From assembly GCF_964340395.1 (NCBI RefSeq), contig NC_135551.1:6166463-6230462 (forward strand): DNA of 64,000 nt, written 5' to 3'. Under the pieces are notes generated by a model. The model did not search any database. It had not been told where the DNA came from and was given only the letters and a program-made list of their open reading frames with translations. The position numbers and the translations under genes were made by a program. The DNA comes from Glandiceps talaboti. Its lineage: Eukaryota > Hemichordata > Enteropneusta > Spengelidae. This document shows, one piece after another, positions 28,456 to 45,785 of the stretch (position 1 is the first letter of the stretch; every line of letters begins with the position of its first letter).

Positions 28456-28995
28456 CGTGATACGGGATTTACTTCTTAATCGTTCTAATACGTATGCCAC
28501 GACTACTCTCGCCGTCTTTGACTTGTAGTGAAAGGGCTCCTTATGTCTGTCGTATTTCCCTTGATTGGACGATGAAAAGAATTGGACGATAACATCTAAA
28601 TAAACTCAAAATGCAGTTGATAACCCACGCTATTCTATATATGGTGACATTATTGATTTTTATTTCTTATTACCCAAACTCCCCGAAATGTTTGCTTTTG
28701 TGAATGAAAATATATTGTAGCTGTAAACTTGTCTGTGAAGGTGAATACGTGTAAAAACAAATAAATAGGAGGAAATCAATACATTTTAAATGCATGATTA
28801 AGAATGAAATTCCTTAATTTGGTTACCATGTACTAGTAGCCAAAAAACAAAAAACAAAAACCGCTAATGATGTGACAGGAGCTGCACAGGACCAGTTTGA
28901 AGGGTTTAGTTTTATTTGGAAGTGCAGTTCTCCTCCTTCAAATCATGTAAAAACCACATTTTAACTCGTTATACATGTATATTTATATACCACAG

Positions 28996-29139
28996 ATTGA
29001 TTGGATGAACAGGTATAACCAGGAAATAAGACTCCACATTGGTGATAGGTTATATACTAAGAATAGACAAGCCTATGATTGGATGATTGAAAATAACAAA
29101 CCCGTCTCCGGCCGAGGTGTTTATTTTGCTAATGAATGA
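28996..29139 (+). CDS. Xaa-Pro aminopeptidase-like protein, final coding exon
   Basis: After an acceptor (ATATACCACAG|ATTG) the frame runs 47 codons to TGA at 29137-29139: IDWMNRYNQEIRLHIGDRL, then AYDWMIENNKPV. This corresponds to the terminal helices of M24B aminopeptidases (D/E-WLN-YH...G-L...A-EWL-x-x-T-PI). The last residues (SGRGVYFANE) are not part of that family's usual end and superficially resemble a PARP loop. Joined to the previous exon, 80 codons of the C-terminal domain are present. No polyadenylation signal is obvious in the next few hundred bases. Confidence 0.75.
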   Translation: MDWMNRYNQEIRLHIGDRLYTKNRQAYDWMIENNKPVSGRGVYFANE

Positions 29140-29454
29140 ACGCCAACACTTTCCTGGTGGTGGCGCTGTCCCTTTCGTCGTTCGTTCTGAATCAGAAGTA
29201 GTTCATAACAAAAAGCAGGAATTTAAATAGATATCTCGGTGGAACGAATTGAGGTATATATCTGTAAATTCATTTCAGTTGGATTTTATAAAGACAGCAA
29301 GAATTTTGTAGAGATAGCATAACATATTTTCATTTAGGGGAAGCAACTTTCCTGCCGAGGATTAGGATAATGGTGGGTATGTAGTAAACCCAAAATACTG
29401 ACGTCACGAACAGAGACATAATTATGTATATCAGGAACAAAACGTGAAGAGTCT

Positions 29455-30170
29455 ATGGTGCGGTTATTTCATTTCATGATCAACGTGATTGGAATTTCGT
29501 TTGTAGATTGATATGTAGTATCTTTTTAGGTTATATTCAGAAATTGTTATATTTACTCTAGTTGTATCGAAACAAGTACTCTTGATGACTTATACTAATT
29601 ATTTGTCAATACTATATAGAAAAGTTGAAACACACTACTGAACTTCAGCCAGGATCTCACTAATTTTGTTATTCCAGACATAAAACAACAATCACCTATA
29701 GCAGTCAAAACGTAAACATAACGCAATTAAAACACCTATAAAGGGAACTTTTGTATTTTCTACTACTTAATCATTAAATAAAAATTAAGGAAATAAAAAC
29801 ATAATAAATTTCCTGCTTCTGCCATCTAATTTCAAAGTAGTATACATGTAAATATACATGACATACAACACCCAGCGAAACAGACTAGTCTGTAGTTAAA
29901 TATGTGACTGACAGCAGGTATTGACAGATATTCGATCACTGGATTACATTCTATGCTATGATAAAGTCAGTTGATCAATGTAATGATACTAGACCAATCG
30001 TTCAATTCGTATGAATACAATATATAATAACATTTGTATGCCGCATAAGGATAAACAGTAGGAACTCTAGGTTTTGTTGAGATCGCCCTTGACTAGACCA
30101 GGGATAAGGAGAAATTAATCATAATAATGTTTAATTGAATACAAATTAAACTTGAGTTCATCCAATCTTT
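29455..30170. repeat. Aminopeptidase 3' flank with dispersed repeat blocks
   Basis: 29455-29690 is shared with 16430-17115. A ~65-bp block around 29665-29730 recurs inverted at 24395-24460. 29850-30160 is shared with 24470-24960, including GGATTACATTCTATGCTATG and TCAATTCGTATGAATA. Confidence 0.6.
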
Positions 30171-30329
30171 AAAAGTGAACGCATATCTGTTGTACAAATG
30201 GACATTTAAAAAAAATAGATGCCTAATCATTTCAGTATTTTGGTCACAGTATTAAAAACAGTGGCGATTATAAAACTCGTCCATTGTCTTTCTGTTCTTC
30301 CAAATTTAACAAGTACAAATTAAAAAAAA

Positions 30330-31071
30330 TTGGAGTCGTGTTTTTATAAATTCAATTGGAATGGTGGCACGGATAAAATCAACAGAAACAGAATGTGTAT
30401 GAGTGTAGCAGACGGAGGTCTTAACATGGTTCGTCTGTCAACTTTTCACAAGTCGCTGAAACATTCTTGGATTTAGCGCCTTTTTAATACGAAGAATAGA
30501 AGTCAGTGGAAGTGTCTGCTCACTTCCGTTCTTGGGTTTGATTGTTGTGTGTTAATATTCTTAGGAAGTCAATAAATCAAAACTTTAATTTATCACAGAC
30601 TTACTGGTAACGTACTTTTGGAATGAAGTATTCCAAGGTTGGTCTGAAATCTCATATTCCCCTGAAAGTTCGGTTGACTTTGTTCACCAAGTTCTTTTGG
30701 TTAAATCCGTTTATTAAAGTAAACCAGGATGTTATTTATTTCAGTTCCTGGTTACGCAGGTGTTAAACTTATTGGAGATTTACAAGATGAAAATGGAAAT
30801 TTTCTCTCATAATACTTTCTGTAGAAAATATCATATTGAGACTGATTTTGTAACTTTCTATGGTGTATTAAAAGCAATTCCGAACAGATGGAAAAGAGAA
30901 ATTCTCCTATTTTCAAATCAGAATAATAGAATCTTTCAACATAACGTGATTGAAAATGTTAAGATATGTAAGACAGTGTACGCCATATATCTCGAAAAGG
31001 AAGTAGGTAACAAGATAAAAGTACAACGTTCTTTTTTACTATGTTATATATATATAATATATAATAAATAG
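30330..31071 (+). pseudogene. L1-like LINE, ORF2 C-terminal region
   Basis: From about 30335 the plus strand reads FYKFNWNGGTDKINRNRMC, DGGLNMVRLSTFHKSLKHSWI. Further on it shows FTKFFWLNPFIKV and finally KMKMEIFSHNTFCRKYHIET, DFVTFYGVLKAIPNRWKRE. This is the ordered C-terminal half of L1/Tx1-type ORF2 (K-F-WNG-KPKIKR; GGL-M-D---FN-SLK-SWI; F-L-F-EF-x-KY; FYG-L-AIP--W). Several stops and frameshifts are present, so it is a relic, probably of the same family as the 24238-24420 piece. Confidence 0.8.
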
Positions 31072-32623
31072 CATTTAATAACATCGAAGTGGGCAGTATA
31101 CTAACGTTCTGAGTAATTTCATTATCTCCTACATGTTCGCAAATCACTATACATGCAGATTTCAACAGACAATTGGTTCTTCTCATATTAAACCCAGACC
31201 TACTTCTGTTCAATTTGACTGCGAGTTTCTGAGGTCATGGGTCTCAGACTCGGCCTAGAGTATCGCGACCTAGACAGCCCTGGCAGAAAATAATAGATGT
31301 AAACTTGCGTTCACAAGCCAAACATGTGACAATACAAGACCACAACGAAAACTGAAACATTTACAGGTCACTCTCAATTTATATATGGACAACAAAATTA
31401 GGTCGGCCACAGTTTCTATTTACATGCAACGACTTGGAGCGTGATTCCATATGCCTGGAGCAAGTCGAATCAATTAGTGTATTATGGGACTAACAAATCT
31501 ATTGTGGTACTGCATGTCCTGATACGCCTTCTTGAAGTTTCCCATGGGTATTCTAATACCTAGTATATTTATTCGACATGAAATATGTTTACTTTGCTGT
31601 TAAATGCCCAATTCAAAAGGCGACGAGAGTACGAGTATAGTAGGCTAAAATATGCTGTCCTCGGGATGCATTGTAATGCTTCTTCGAAGCAAATGATAAA
31701 AAATCAGATAAAAAAGTCTTTGAATGTGAAACCCCCGACATTACAAGTGTTTATGTATATCTAGTCTAGCCGTTTTGATTTATTTTGCCATAATATGGGG
31801 ACATAATATTTTAGCAGTTATACCCACAGACGCTGACAATTAGTCAGAAAGTGTGAGTAAATATCGGTAAATGTTGGTTAATAAGACATATAGACTGTAG
31901 TTTTCGTTTACTGATGTCTATTACAACCACCAGCAATGCGTTTTTTTCACAATGCTGTTGAGTTTTATTCACCTGTTGACTACGCTCAATTTCTTTTCCT
32001 ACACACTGTTATATGTTTTGATATCGTCGTAGGCAATATCAAAAATACTCGTGACAAATTAGAACAGTGTCAGAAGTGCATAGTTTGAGTAGAATGAGAA
32101 GAGACTTGAATTCTAATATTTTATTTTCTGTCTTTTCGTTACAAAATAAACATTGTCCTGTTGTTGATTTACTCTTCTACTGCTGAGTACTCGTACGTGA
32201 TGCAGGAACGGATGCAAAGTGATGTATATGTCTCCCAATTCACAAATATACCATTAATTAGCAATGCTCATGTAGCAATTTGGAATTTTTGGTTAATTTC
32301 GACCCAAGACTCATTGAATGATATCTGAGTATTTACATTTCTCATCAGTTTAATTTCCCTTACATCACTTTATCTCTACATAGTCTAAAACTAGTCTGGT
32401 AGAGATTGATATGCTAATTAGCTTTACACTTAAAATCATGATCGCTCGCCTAGGACGTCATGCAGTCATGCATATACCGATCAATCACTTTCGTCGCAAA
32501 AACCTCGAATTGGTAAGTTAATGAATTACTTATTAGTTTCTTATAACAAGTCTCCAAGTTTGTGCATTGAGTACTCTTGGCTATTCGAGACTGATCACTA
32601 CTCTTTCACAGGTTAAAATGTGT
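31072..32623. other. Intergenic, no supported gene
   Basis: No family-level coding sequence on either strand; several short A/T-rich frames only. Confidence 0.35.
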
Positions 32624-39229
<6,606 letters not shown>

Positions 39230-39240
<11 letters not shown>

Positions 39241-39621
39241 TTATATTGTCTCCTATAATAGATTCAAGGTTTTGCAAGCAATACTCGTCAGACTATTAAA
39301 CAGGTCTGTATAAATTACTCTTCTTTTCGGCCCCCTTCATTGAAAATTGCCGTAATATCAGCTATCTTCCAATCATCAGGTGGTTGACCGTTTTTAATGC
39401 CACTGTTGAAAATAAAAGCCAGTGGAATACAAATAATGTCAGGCATCTCCCATAACAGTCTATGGTGGAGATTATCCGGCCCTGATGAATTAGAGATATC
39501 GAACCAATCCGATTAAAATCCGATGTAGATGTCGGCTAATCGTGCATTGTTATTTTACCTTCGTTATTTAGCTTGAATTGACCTTCGTAGTACATGTTTA
39601 CGTTTTTAGCCTGATCGCCTC
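39230..39621 (-). pseudogene. CR1-like LINE RT N-terminal fragment
   Basis: The minus strand reads SGPDNLHHRLLWEMPDI, PLAFIFNSGIKNGQPPDDWK, then IADITAIFNEGG. These are the RT entry motifs GPDN-RLL-E, P-x-IFN-SI-G-P-WK and A-ITPIFK-G. Past 39300 it decays (CKTLNLL region with stops). Its 5' end coincides with the axis of the hairpin at 39622. Confidence 0.75.
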
Positions 39622-39741
39622 CTCGAGGCGATCAGGCTAACAAATGTAAACATGTACCAAGAAGGTCAATTCAGGCAAAATAACGAAGGTCAAATAACAA
39701 TGAACGATTAGCCGACATCTACATCGGATTTTAATCAGATT
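39506..39741. repeat. ~236-bp hairpin (inverted duplication) at LINE 5' end
   Basis: The left arm 39506-39621 and right arm 39625-39741 are nearly perfect reverse complements around a 3-nt loop (CTC, 39622-39624), with TAGCCTGATCGCCTC as the innermost stem. The left arm belongs to the LINE fragment, so the right arm is an inverted copy of the element's own 5' end. An identical hairpin sits in duplication B at 44631-44866. Confidence 0.9.
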
Positions 39742-40239
39742 GCGTTAAATATGGTCTCGCTCGTTCTGTGTATAATCTCAGCTCCAATATGATATTTCGA
39801 ATCGGTCGTACACTTGTACATTTCGGGTGTGCTTGAACTCATTACAACCCCTGTGAAGCAGGGATGAATATATTTACTGTACACATCCACCCACATTTAA
39901 CATTGACTATCTGTTGAACACGGAGACACGTGGCATATTCTCATACATATACTGGGTCAGATTCATAAGTCCTGGGTGACCGATACCAAATTGAATGATA
40001 TTTCTACATCAAAAATTAGATTCGTCGTAATTTGACATTCCCACCGGTAGTTCCATTCATAATTTCTGGTCATTTGAATGTTACGATAGTATCACCTACA
40101 GTATACCACCATGTAAGACTTCCTCAGTATACGCCATTACCACCCAATATCTCATTGTAGTTATCATGTACTCAGTGCTAACTTTAGCATCCGTTCAACC
40201 ATCACTCGGTTTCTGGCATCAAACTAAAATTCCTCCCGC

Positions 40240-40530
40240 ATAAATCATAGGGGCGACTCTCAGATCTGGTACTAATTTTACCACTCGTCAAACCCCAACG
40301 ACATCTTGTGAGGACGACTCTCACATCTGGTACATTTTACCATTCGTCAAACCCACACCAACATCTCATGGGGACGATCTCAATTCAGCAGTTTCCCACA
40401 TTAGTCCAAATCGCATGCTAATAATATTCAGTTCTCAAAAAACTCGTCAAACCCACACTATCATTTCATGGGGACGACCTCATTTCAGTATTTTCCCACA
40501 TTGGTCAAACTCGCGGACTCGTCACAGCAT
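40240..40530. repeat. Degenerate minisatellite
   Basis: Three to four imperfect units built around CTCATGGGGACGA and ACTCGTCAAACCCACA, 59-100 bp apart. Units begin immediately after the donor segment of duplication B. Confidence 0.65.
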
Positions 40531-42260
40531 TTCAAAATGTTTCTTAGCAACTCGCCACACCTACACGAACGTCTCTAGACGTATGGGAAGTATGTGGTTT
40601 CTTTAAACCCATACGAAGTTTTGCATTTAAAGAGATTCATTGTCTGAACAAATTGTGTTTTTGCGGGAATATAATAAATAAACATAAATCAATAGTCTAG
40701 AGCACTAATTAAATATTTCTTTCGGTGAAAAGGTCAATGCTCAGCAATATATTAAATTGAATTTTAAATTGTTAAACGTTTTACTCATCAAACTAAAGAC
40801 ATGTTTAAATTAAATTTTACTTAAAGTTTTAAAGAGACGAGAGAATTTGACAACTAATATGCTAGCTATTTTACTTTGGAAACATTAGTCTAACATGTTT
40901 AATGTTATTAGAATTGCATAAAACAGATTAAACAGGTGAAATCGAGCAATTTGAAAATTAATTCCGTTCCGATCACATGTAATATAATATTTTTAGACTA
41001 TCGTGTTGCATTCTGCTCTGTCAACAAGTGCCGGTGTCGGCGTTGTCTTGTTACATCGGTTAATCAGTAAAACTGTTCATATTCAAATTTACATGTCAGA
41101 ATATTTCGTATCCTGACTAGATCCTTAAGGACCATTACGAAACTTCATGTTTTTATATTAGACGTATTTCCAGAAGACATAGAGGTTTCTTCCTTATTTG
41201 GACACCTCATTACCTGTCAAATTTGCAAAATGTATTTCTGTATCCTGATGATGCTTTGATACATGATCAGTTATAGTGTTGATCAAGTTTGCATCACGTA
41301 AACTTTGTGTTAAACTCTGAAAACGGGTGACATTTCTTGATTGAATCATTCAATTCCAAAAACTGCTAGAGTCGTGCACTGTCTCATACACGTATCTATT
41401 CAGAACAGTAAACTACTAACGACACACCTTCTGTATTAATATTAAATTTGTTTAAGTCGTTAGGAAACTGACCTCGACTACAGGGACATATTTAGAAGTC
41501 GTCCCTATTTAAAACACGACTAGAGGTAGGGTTTTATCGTCTTCTTGGTTCCTCTTTGTTGTTTTTGATAATTATTAGATCCACTATACACTCTTTAAAT
41601 GTCAGCCATTACAGTACCAATACGTAAATGGTGTAGGATTTGTCTAACATCCCTGTACACGTTGTACTTAATAACGCGTTCGATGTAGTGTCATGTAACA
41701 CCCTGAATGCTCTCAGACTTGTCTAACAAACACTCTGAACATTTGTCACCACAGAACCCATACATGCATAGGTGTATATCACTGTGGAAACCTAGCAACT
41801 GCTCGGAGTTGCTTATCATGTCACAACTTGAATTGATATCGAGGTTGACCAGGTTAAAGTAATATATTTTTATGGGAGCACTGGCATACCTTTTACAATA
41901 CGAAGCAAACACAGGACATTAGAATTTACAATGTACATCACAAGGTATGTCATTAGTGTAATTAACGACACTGTTACCAATCTCCATGATGTAGTTTAAA
42001 AAAGTAGCTATTTTATAGAGTCAAAGTGTAAAGTTTGTGCAGATTTTGTGACCAATTCTTACATATATCCATATATATAGATGCCTGGTATCACATACTT
42101 TGTCAGTTATGTTAGTGCACTAACCTGTAGCTGTAGTACTTCTAGTTAGTGTAACGGTCCTATGCATTATACAAATTTAACATATAGGAAGATTAAGTAT
42201 TAATCTATTTTATGGATGACGCCCTCTTGCGGTAGACTAAATCATTAGTTTTTTCCCCTA
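40531..42260. other. Intergenic, no supported gene
   Basis: No family-level coding sequence on either strand. The 73-codon minus frame at 41691-41912 is unrecognised. Confidence 0.3.
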
Positions 42261-42388
42261 TAGGGGGTGGCAGCATTTGAGTAACCTTTGAGGCAATACA
42301 ACCTCTTCAGCAACATCTGGACCCTGACGACAAGGTAAAGAATTATACAAATTTAACATATAACTAAGCTTGTATCATATCTTTCAGA

Positions 42389-42675
42389 TCAGCAAGACTT
42401 GTAGTAAATTGATAAACTGCATGCGAGACGATGTATGCGGTATACTAGTAACTGACCTTGATGAGTTCGGCCTGACGGCCTCACCCCAAGGCCAGGAGTT
42501 GAGTACCCTAAATTTTACAAAATCACTTTACAGGAAAATTTGGTATGTCTATTGTCTAAACATGACTATATGTAAATTACAAAATGACGCTAACATCCGT
42601 AAATTTGAAACAAAAGGACGTCTCGAGAACAATTGTTTTCCAGACACGCTATCTTTTAAAATACTAAACAGGTAG
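42389..42675 (+). CDS. Possible exon, unrecognised product
   Basis: Follows a good acceptor (TATCATATCTTTCAG|ATCAGC) and is open for 95 codons: ISKTCSKLINCMRDDVCGIL, LDEFGLTASPQGQELS, YCLNMTICKLQNDANIRKFE, ENNCFPDTLSFKIL. The same frame continues past a TAG (42674-42676) for about 33 more codons. A candidate upstream exon ends at GACGACAAG|GTAAAG (42334/42335) and would join in phase, but its own 5' part has stops in every frame. I recognise no domain; it could be a gene remnant or an unclassified element ORF. Confidence 0.25.
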
Positions 42676-42754
42676 ATTCATGACATTCTTCCGTCTTACA
42701 ATGACATCGAAAATGTGATGTCCTCATCACTAAACTCTCTTATTCTCAGGAAAA

Positions 42755-43894
42755 ATGATAATGCCTATTGAAACGAGATGGCGTAAATTTATAAAAGCAC
42801 GTCTAAATTATTGTATAAACTATTGCGATAACATTTTCTCTAATGGGTGTTTGGCGACATGTATAAACAGCATCATGTCAGAACCCAAACACGGAAATTA
42901 CAAATTCATGACACTTGATGAGCTTCGTAGGCCCAATTGCAAAAGCTTGTCTACATTTGGAAGTAGTATTCTACAAACGAGGTGTTCGTCATGACAATGA
43001 AATTGTCGCCAGCACTACAGTTATGGCGGCGCAATCCCTTACTGCGTTTGTTACTAATCAGGTGTAGTTCCTGGCAAATACAGGAATGTAAATATTACTC
43101 TGGTAATCAAGGTATTGGTTTAATTAGATAGATACAGAGTAAAACTATATATTGCTTCGACTTATTAGTAAAAACTGCTGAACTGATGACTCGAAGGCTA
43201 TAATTGACAAGGGCGTTATAAACTGCCAGGCACATGTGTAGCCTCTTATAAGGATTGGGTAATCTATTGCGCAACAGGTTTTTGTTTCGGAACACCTCGT
43301 TCCTTCCGAGGATTGCGTGATTAGATTTAATATAGTTATCTAAAAACACTGAAGTTACAAGAACAAAATGATATTTATGTCCATTTTCAAGATTGTCCAA
43401 TTAATTTGTCTGTGAAATGTACATCTTGATGTTTATTAGTTATGTATATGTAGCGCAACACATTTACCATGTTGCTCGGGGAACACTATCAACCAAGTTG
43501 TTTTGTTTAAGTCAATAAATGTAAACTATCAAATAGAGTGTCCTCCTTTGTGTTCACATTGGTGGGAATTTTTCGTAGACTTGATATGTAGTAGTAGTTA
43601 TTTTGCATGTTGCTATTTTTCCTCTTGCTTCATTGAAACGAGAACTATAGAAATAAGACTTATACTAAAGTTTGCTAAGACTGCATGGTTTAAGTACTTT
43701 TGTTCGACGGCTTTACTAGTATATTAATTTCGATTGGTCATAGTGGTTGGTATTTAGTTATGTATTATTGTTTGACCAAACAGAACGGTCTATGTACTTA
43801 CTCCACTGCACACTATTCATTTCAAGCTATAGACATTTCAGTCGTAAGATTTCAATTAACATTTATGTACTTCAAAAGTATTTTGCGTTTGTCA
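42755..43894. other. Intergenic with unrecognised short frames
   Basis: Frames at 42755-42994 (plus) and 43107-43400 (minus, including NPYKRLHMCLAVYNAL) read like coding sequence in places but match no family I can name. Confidence 0.25.
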
Positions 43895-43973
43895 AAATTA
43901 TGTGACCATTATGTAGACTTAAACATGGAGAACATGAGATGTGGGGCATAGTATATAATTTTCCATACAGAGA
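43895..43973. repeat. 79-bp direct repeat, left of duplication B
   Basis: AAATTATGTGACC...CAGAGA, identical except for one base to 45354-45432 on the other side of the inserted segment. Confidence 0.95.
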
Positions 43974-45348
43974 TCTGAGGCTACGTAATTGAAACTTGAA
44001 ATCAGTATCACGCGTTCACGAGTCGCAATCGTTGAGGGCGTCCTGTTACACTAGCTACACTATTCCATGTACCAATGAAATCTGACTATAATCAGATGAC
44101 AGTAATAGTAATGCCGATTTCAAAATTTATTGACATTCGACCAATCATTAAATTCATATGAATAACAGTAAATATTGGAATCTGAGTTAGAGTTACTAAA
44201 CTCATCATGCATAGTGATTACAGACAAAAGAAACTGGCGGTCATTTATAGTAGAATTACAGTTGAATAGTGTACAACCCCGCTATTACAAGGCAAGCGAC
44301 ATGACCATTCCTGCCTGCACAGTAATTATCTAGCTAACTATATTTCACGGCTGTAGCTATTTCCATTATATTGTCTCCTATAATAGATTCAAGGTTTTGC
44401 AAGCAATACTCGTCAGACTATTAAACAGGTCTGTATAAATTACTCTTCTTTTCGGCCTCCTTCATTGAAAATTGCCGTAATATCAGCTATCTTCCAATCA
44501 TCAGGTGTTTGACCGTTTTTAATGCCACTGTTGAAAATAAAAGCCAGTGGAATACAAATAATGTCAGGCATCTCCCATAACTGTCTATGGTGGAGATTAT
44601 CCGGCCCTGATGAATTAGAGATATCGAACCAATCCGATTAAAATCCGATGTAGATGTCGGCTAATCGTGCATTGCTATATTACCATCGTTATTTAGCTTG
44701 AATTGACCTTCGTAGTACATGTTTACGTTTTTAGCCTGATCGCCTCCTCGAGGCGATCAGGCTAACAAATGTAAACATGTACCAAGAAGGTCAATTCAGG
44801 CAAAATAACGAAGGTAAAATAGCAATGAACGATTAGCCGACATCTACATCGGATTTTAATCAGATTGCGTTAAATATGGTCTCGCTCGTTCTGTGTATAA
44901 TCTCAGCTCCAATATGATATTTCGAATCGGTCGTACACTTGTACATTTCGGGTGTGCTTGAACTCATTACAACCCCTGTGAAGCAGGGATGAATATATTT
45001 ACTGTACACATCCACCCACATTTAACATTGACTATCTGTTGAACACGGAGACACGTGGCATATTCTCATACATATACTGGGTCAGATTCATAAGTCCTGG
45101 GTGACCGATACCAAATTGAATGATATTTCTACATCAAAAATTAGATTCGTCGTAATTTGACATTCCCACCGGTAGTTCCATTCATAATTTCTGGTCATTT
45201 GAATGTTACGATAGTATCACCTACAGTATACCACCATGTAAGACTTCCTCAGTATACACCATTACCACCCAATATCTCATTGTAGTTATCATGTACTCAG
45301 TGCTAACTTTAGCATCCGTTCAACCATCACTCGGTTTCTCGCATCAAA
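43974..45348. repeat. 1.375-kb segment, inserted copy of duplication B
   Basis: Copy of 38850-40223 in the same orientation, 5.1 kb downstream, including the LINE RT relic (44360-44746, minus) and hairpin (44631-44866). A 5-nt filler (GTGCT, 45349-45353) precedes the right direct repeat. The high identity indicates a recent event. Confidence 0.95.
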
Positions 45349-45353
45349 GTGCT

Positions 45354-45432
45354 AAATTATGTGACCATTATGTAGACTTAAACATGGAGAACATGAGATG
45401 TGGGGCATAGTATATAATTTTCCATGCAGAGA
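45354..45432. repeat. 79-bp direct repeat, right of duplication B
   Basis: Matches 43895-43973 apart from a single A/G difference and is followed by GAACTTTTTTA. Confidence 0.95.
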
Positions 45433-45711
45433 GAACTTTTTTAAAACAAAAAATGTAAACTTCTTCATCTATGAAGTGTATAATGATGGATAACACTTAT
45501 ATGACATTGTGTTTTTTTAATTGACATATTCGATTACTGGATTATATTCTATACTGTGATAAAGTCAGTCGATCATTACAATGATACTAAAACTAAGAAA
45601 ACCTTGTTATAGTAAATATACAGGTTTTATATTTGAAAAATTATTAACGAATTCTTACACTTGACAATATATATTGTTTAATGGAGTCGTTGGTGACGCT
45701 CATATACATAC

Positions 45712-45785
45712 GTACATACATACATACATACATACATACATACATACATACATACATACATACATACATACATACATACACATAC
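45712..45785. repeat. (CATA)n microsatellite
   Basis: About 18 CATA units just before copy R2 begins. Confidence 0.95.

Noticed and set aside
29100-29139. GRGVYFA reading as a PARP catalytic loop
   Set aside because: The preceding residues fit the M24B aminopeptidase C-terminus better, and no other PARP motif is present on either strand nearby.
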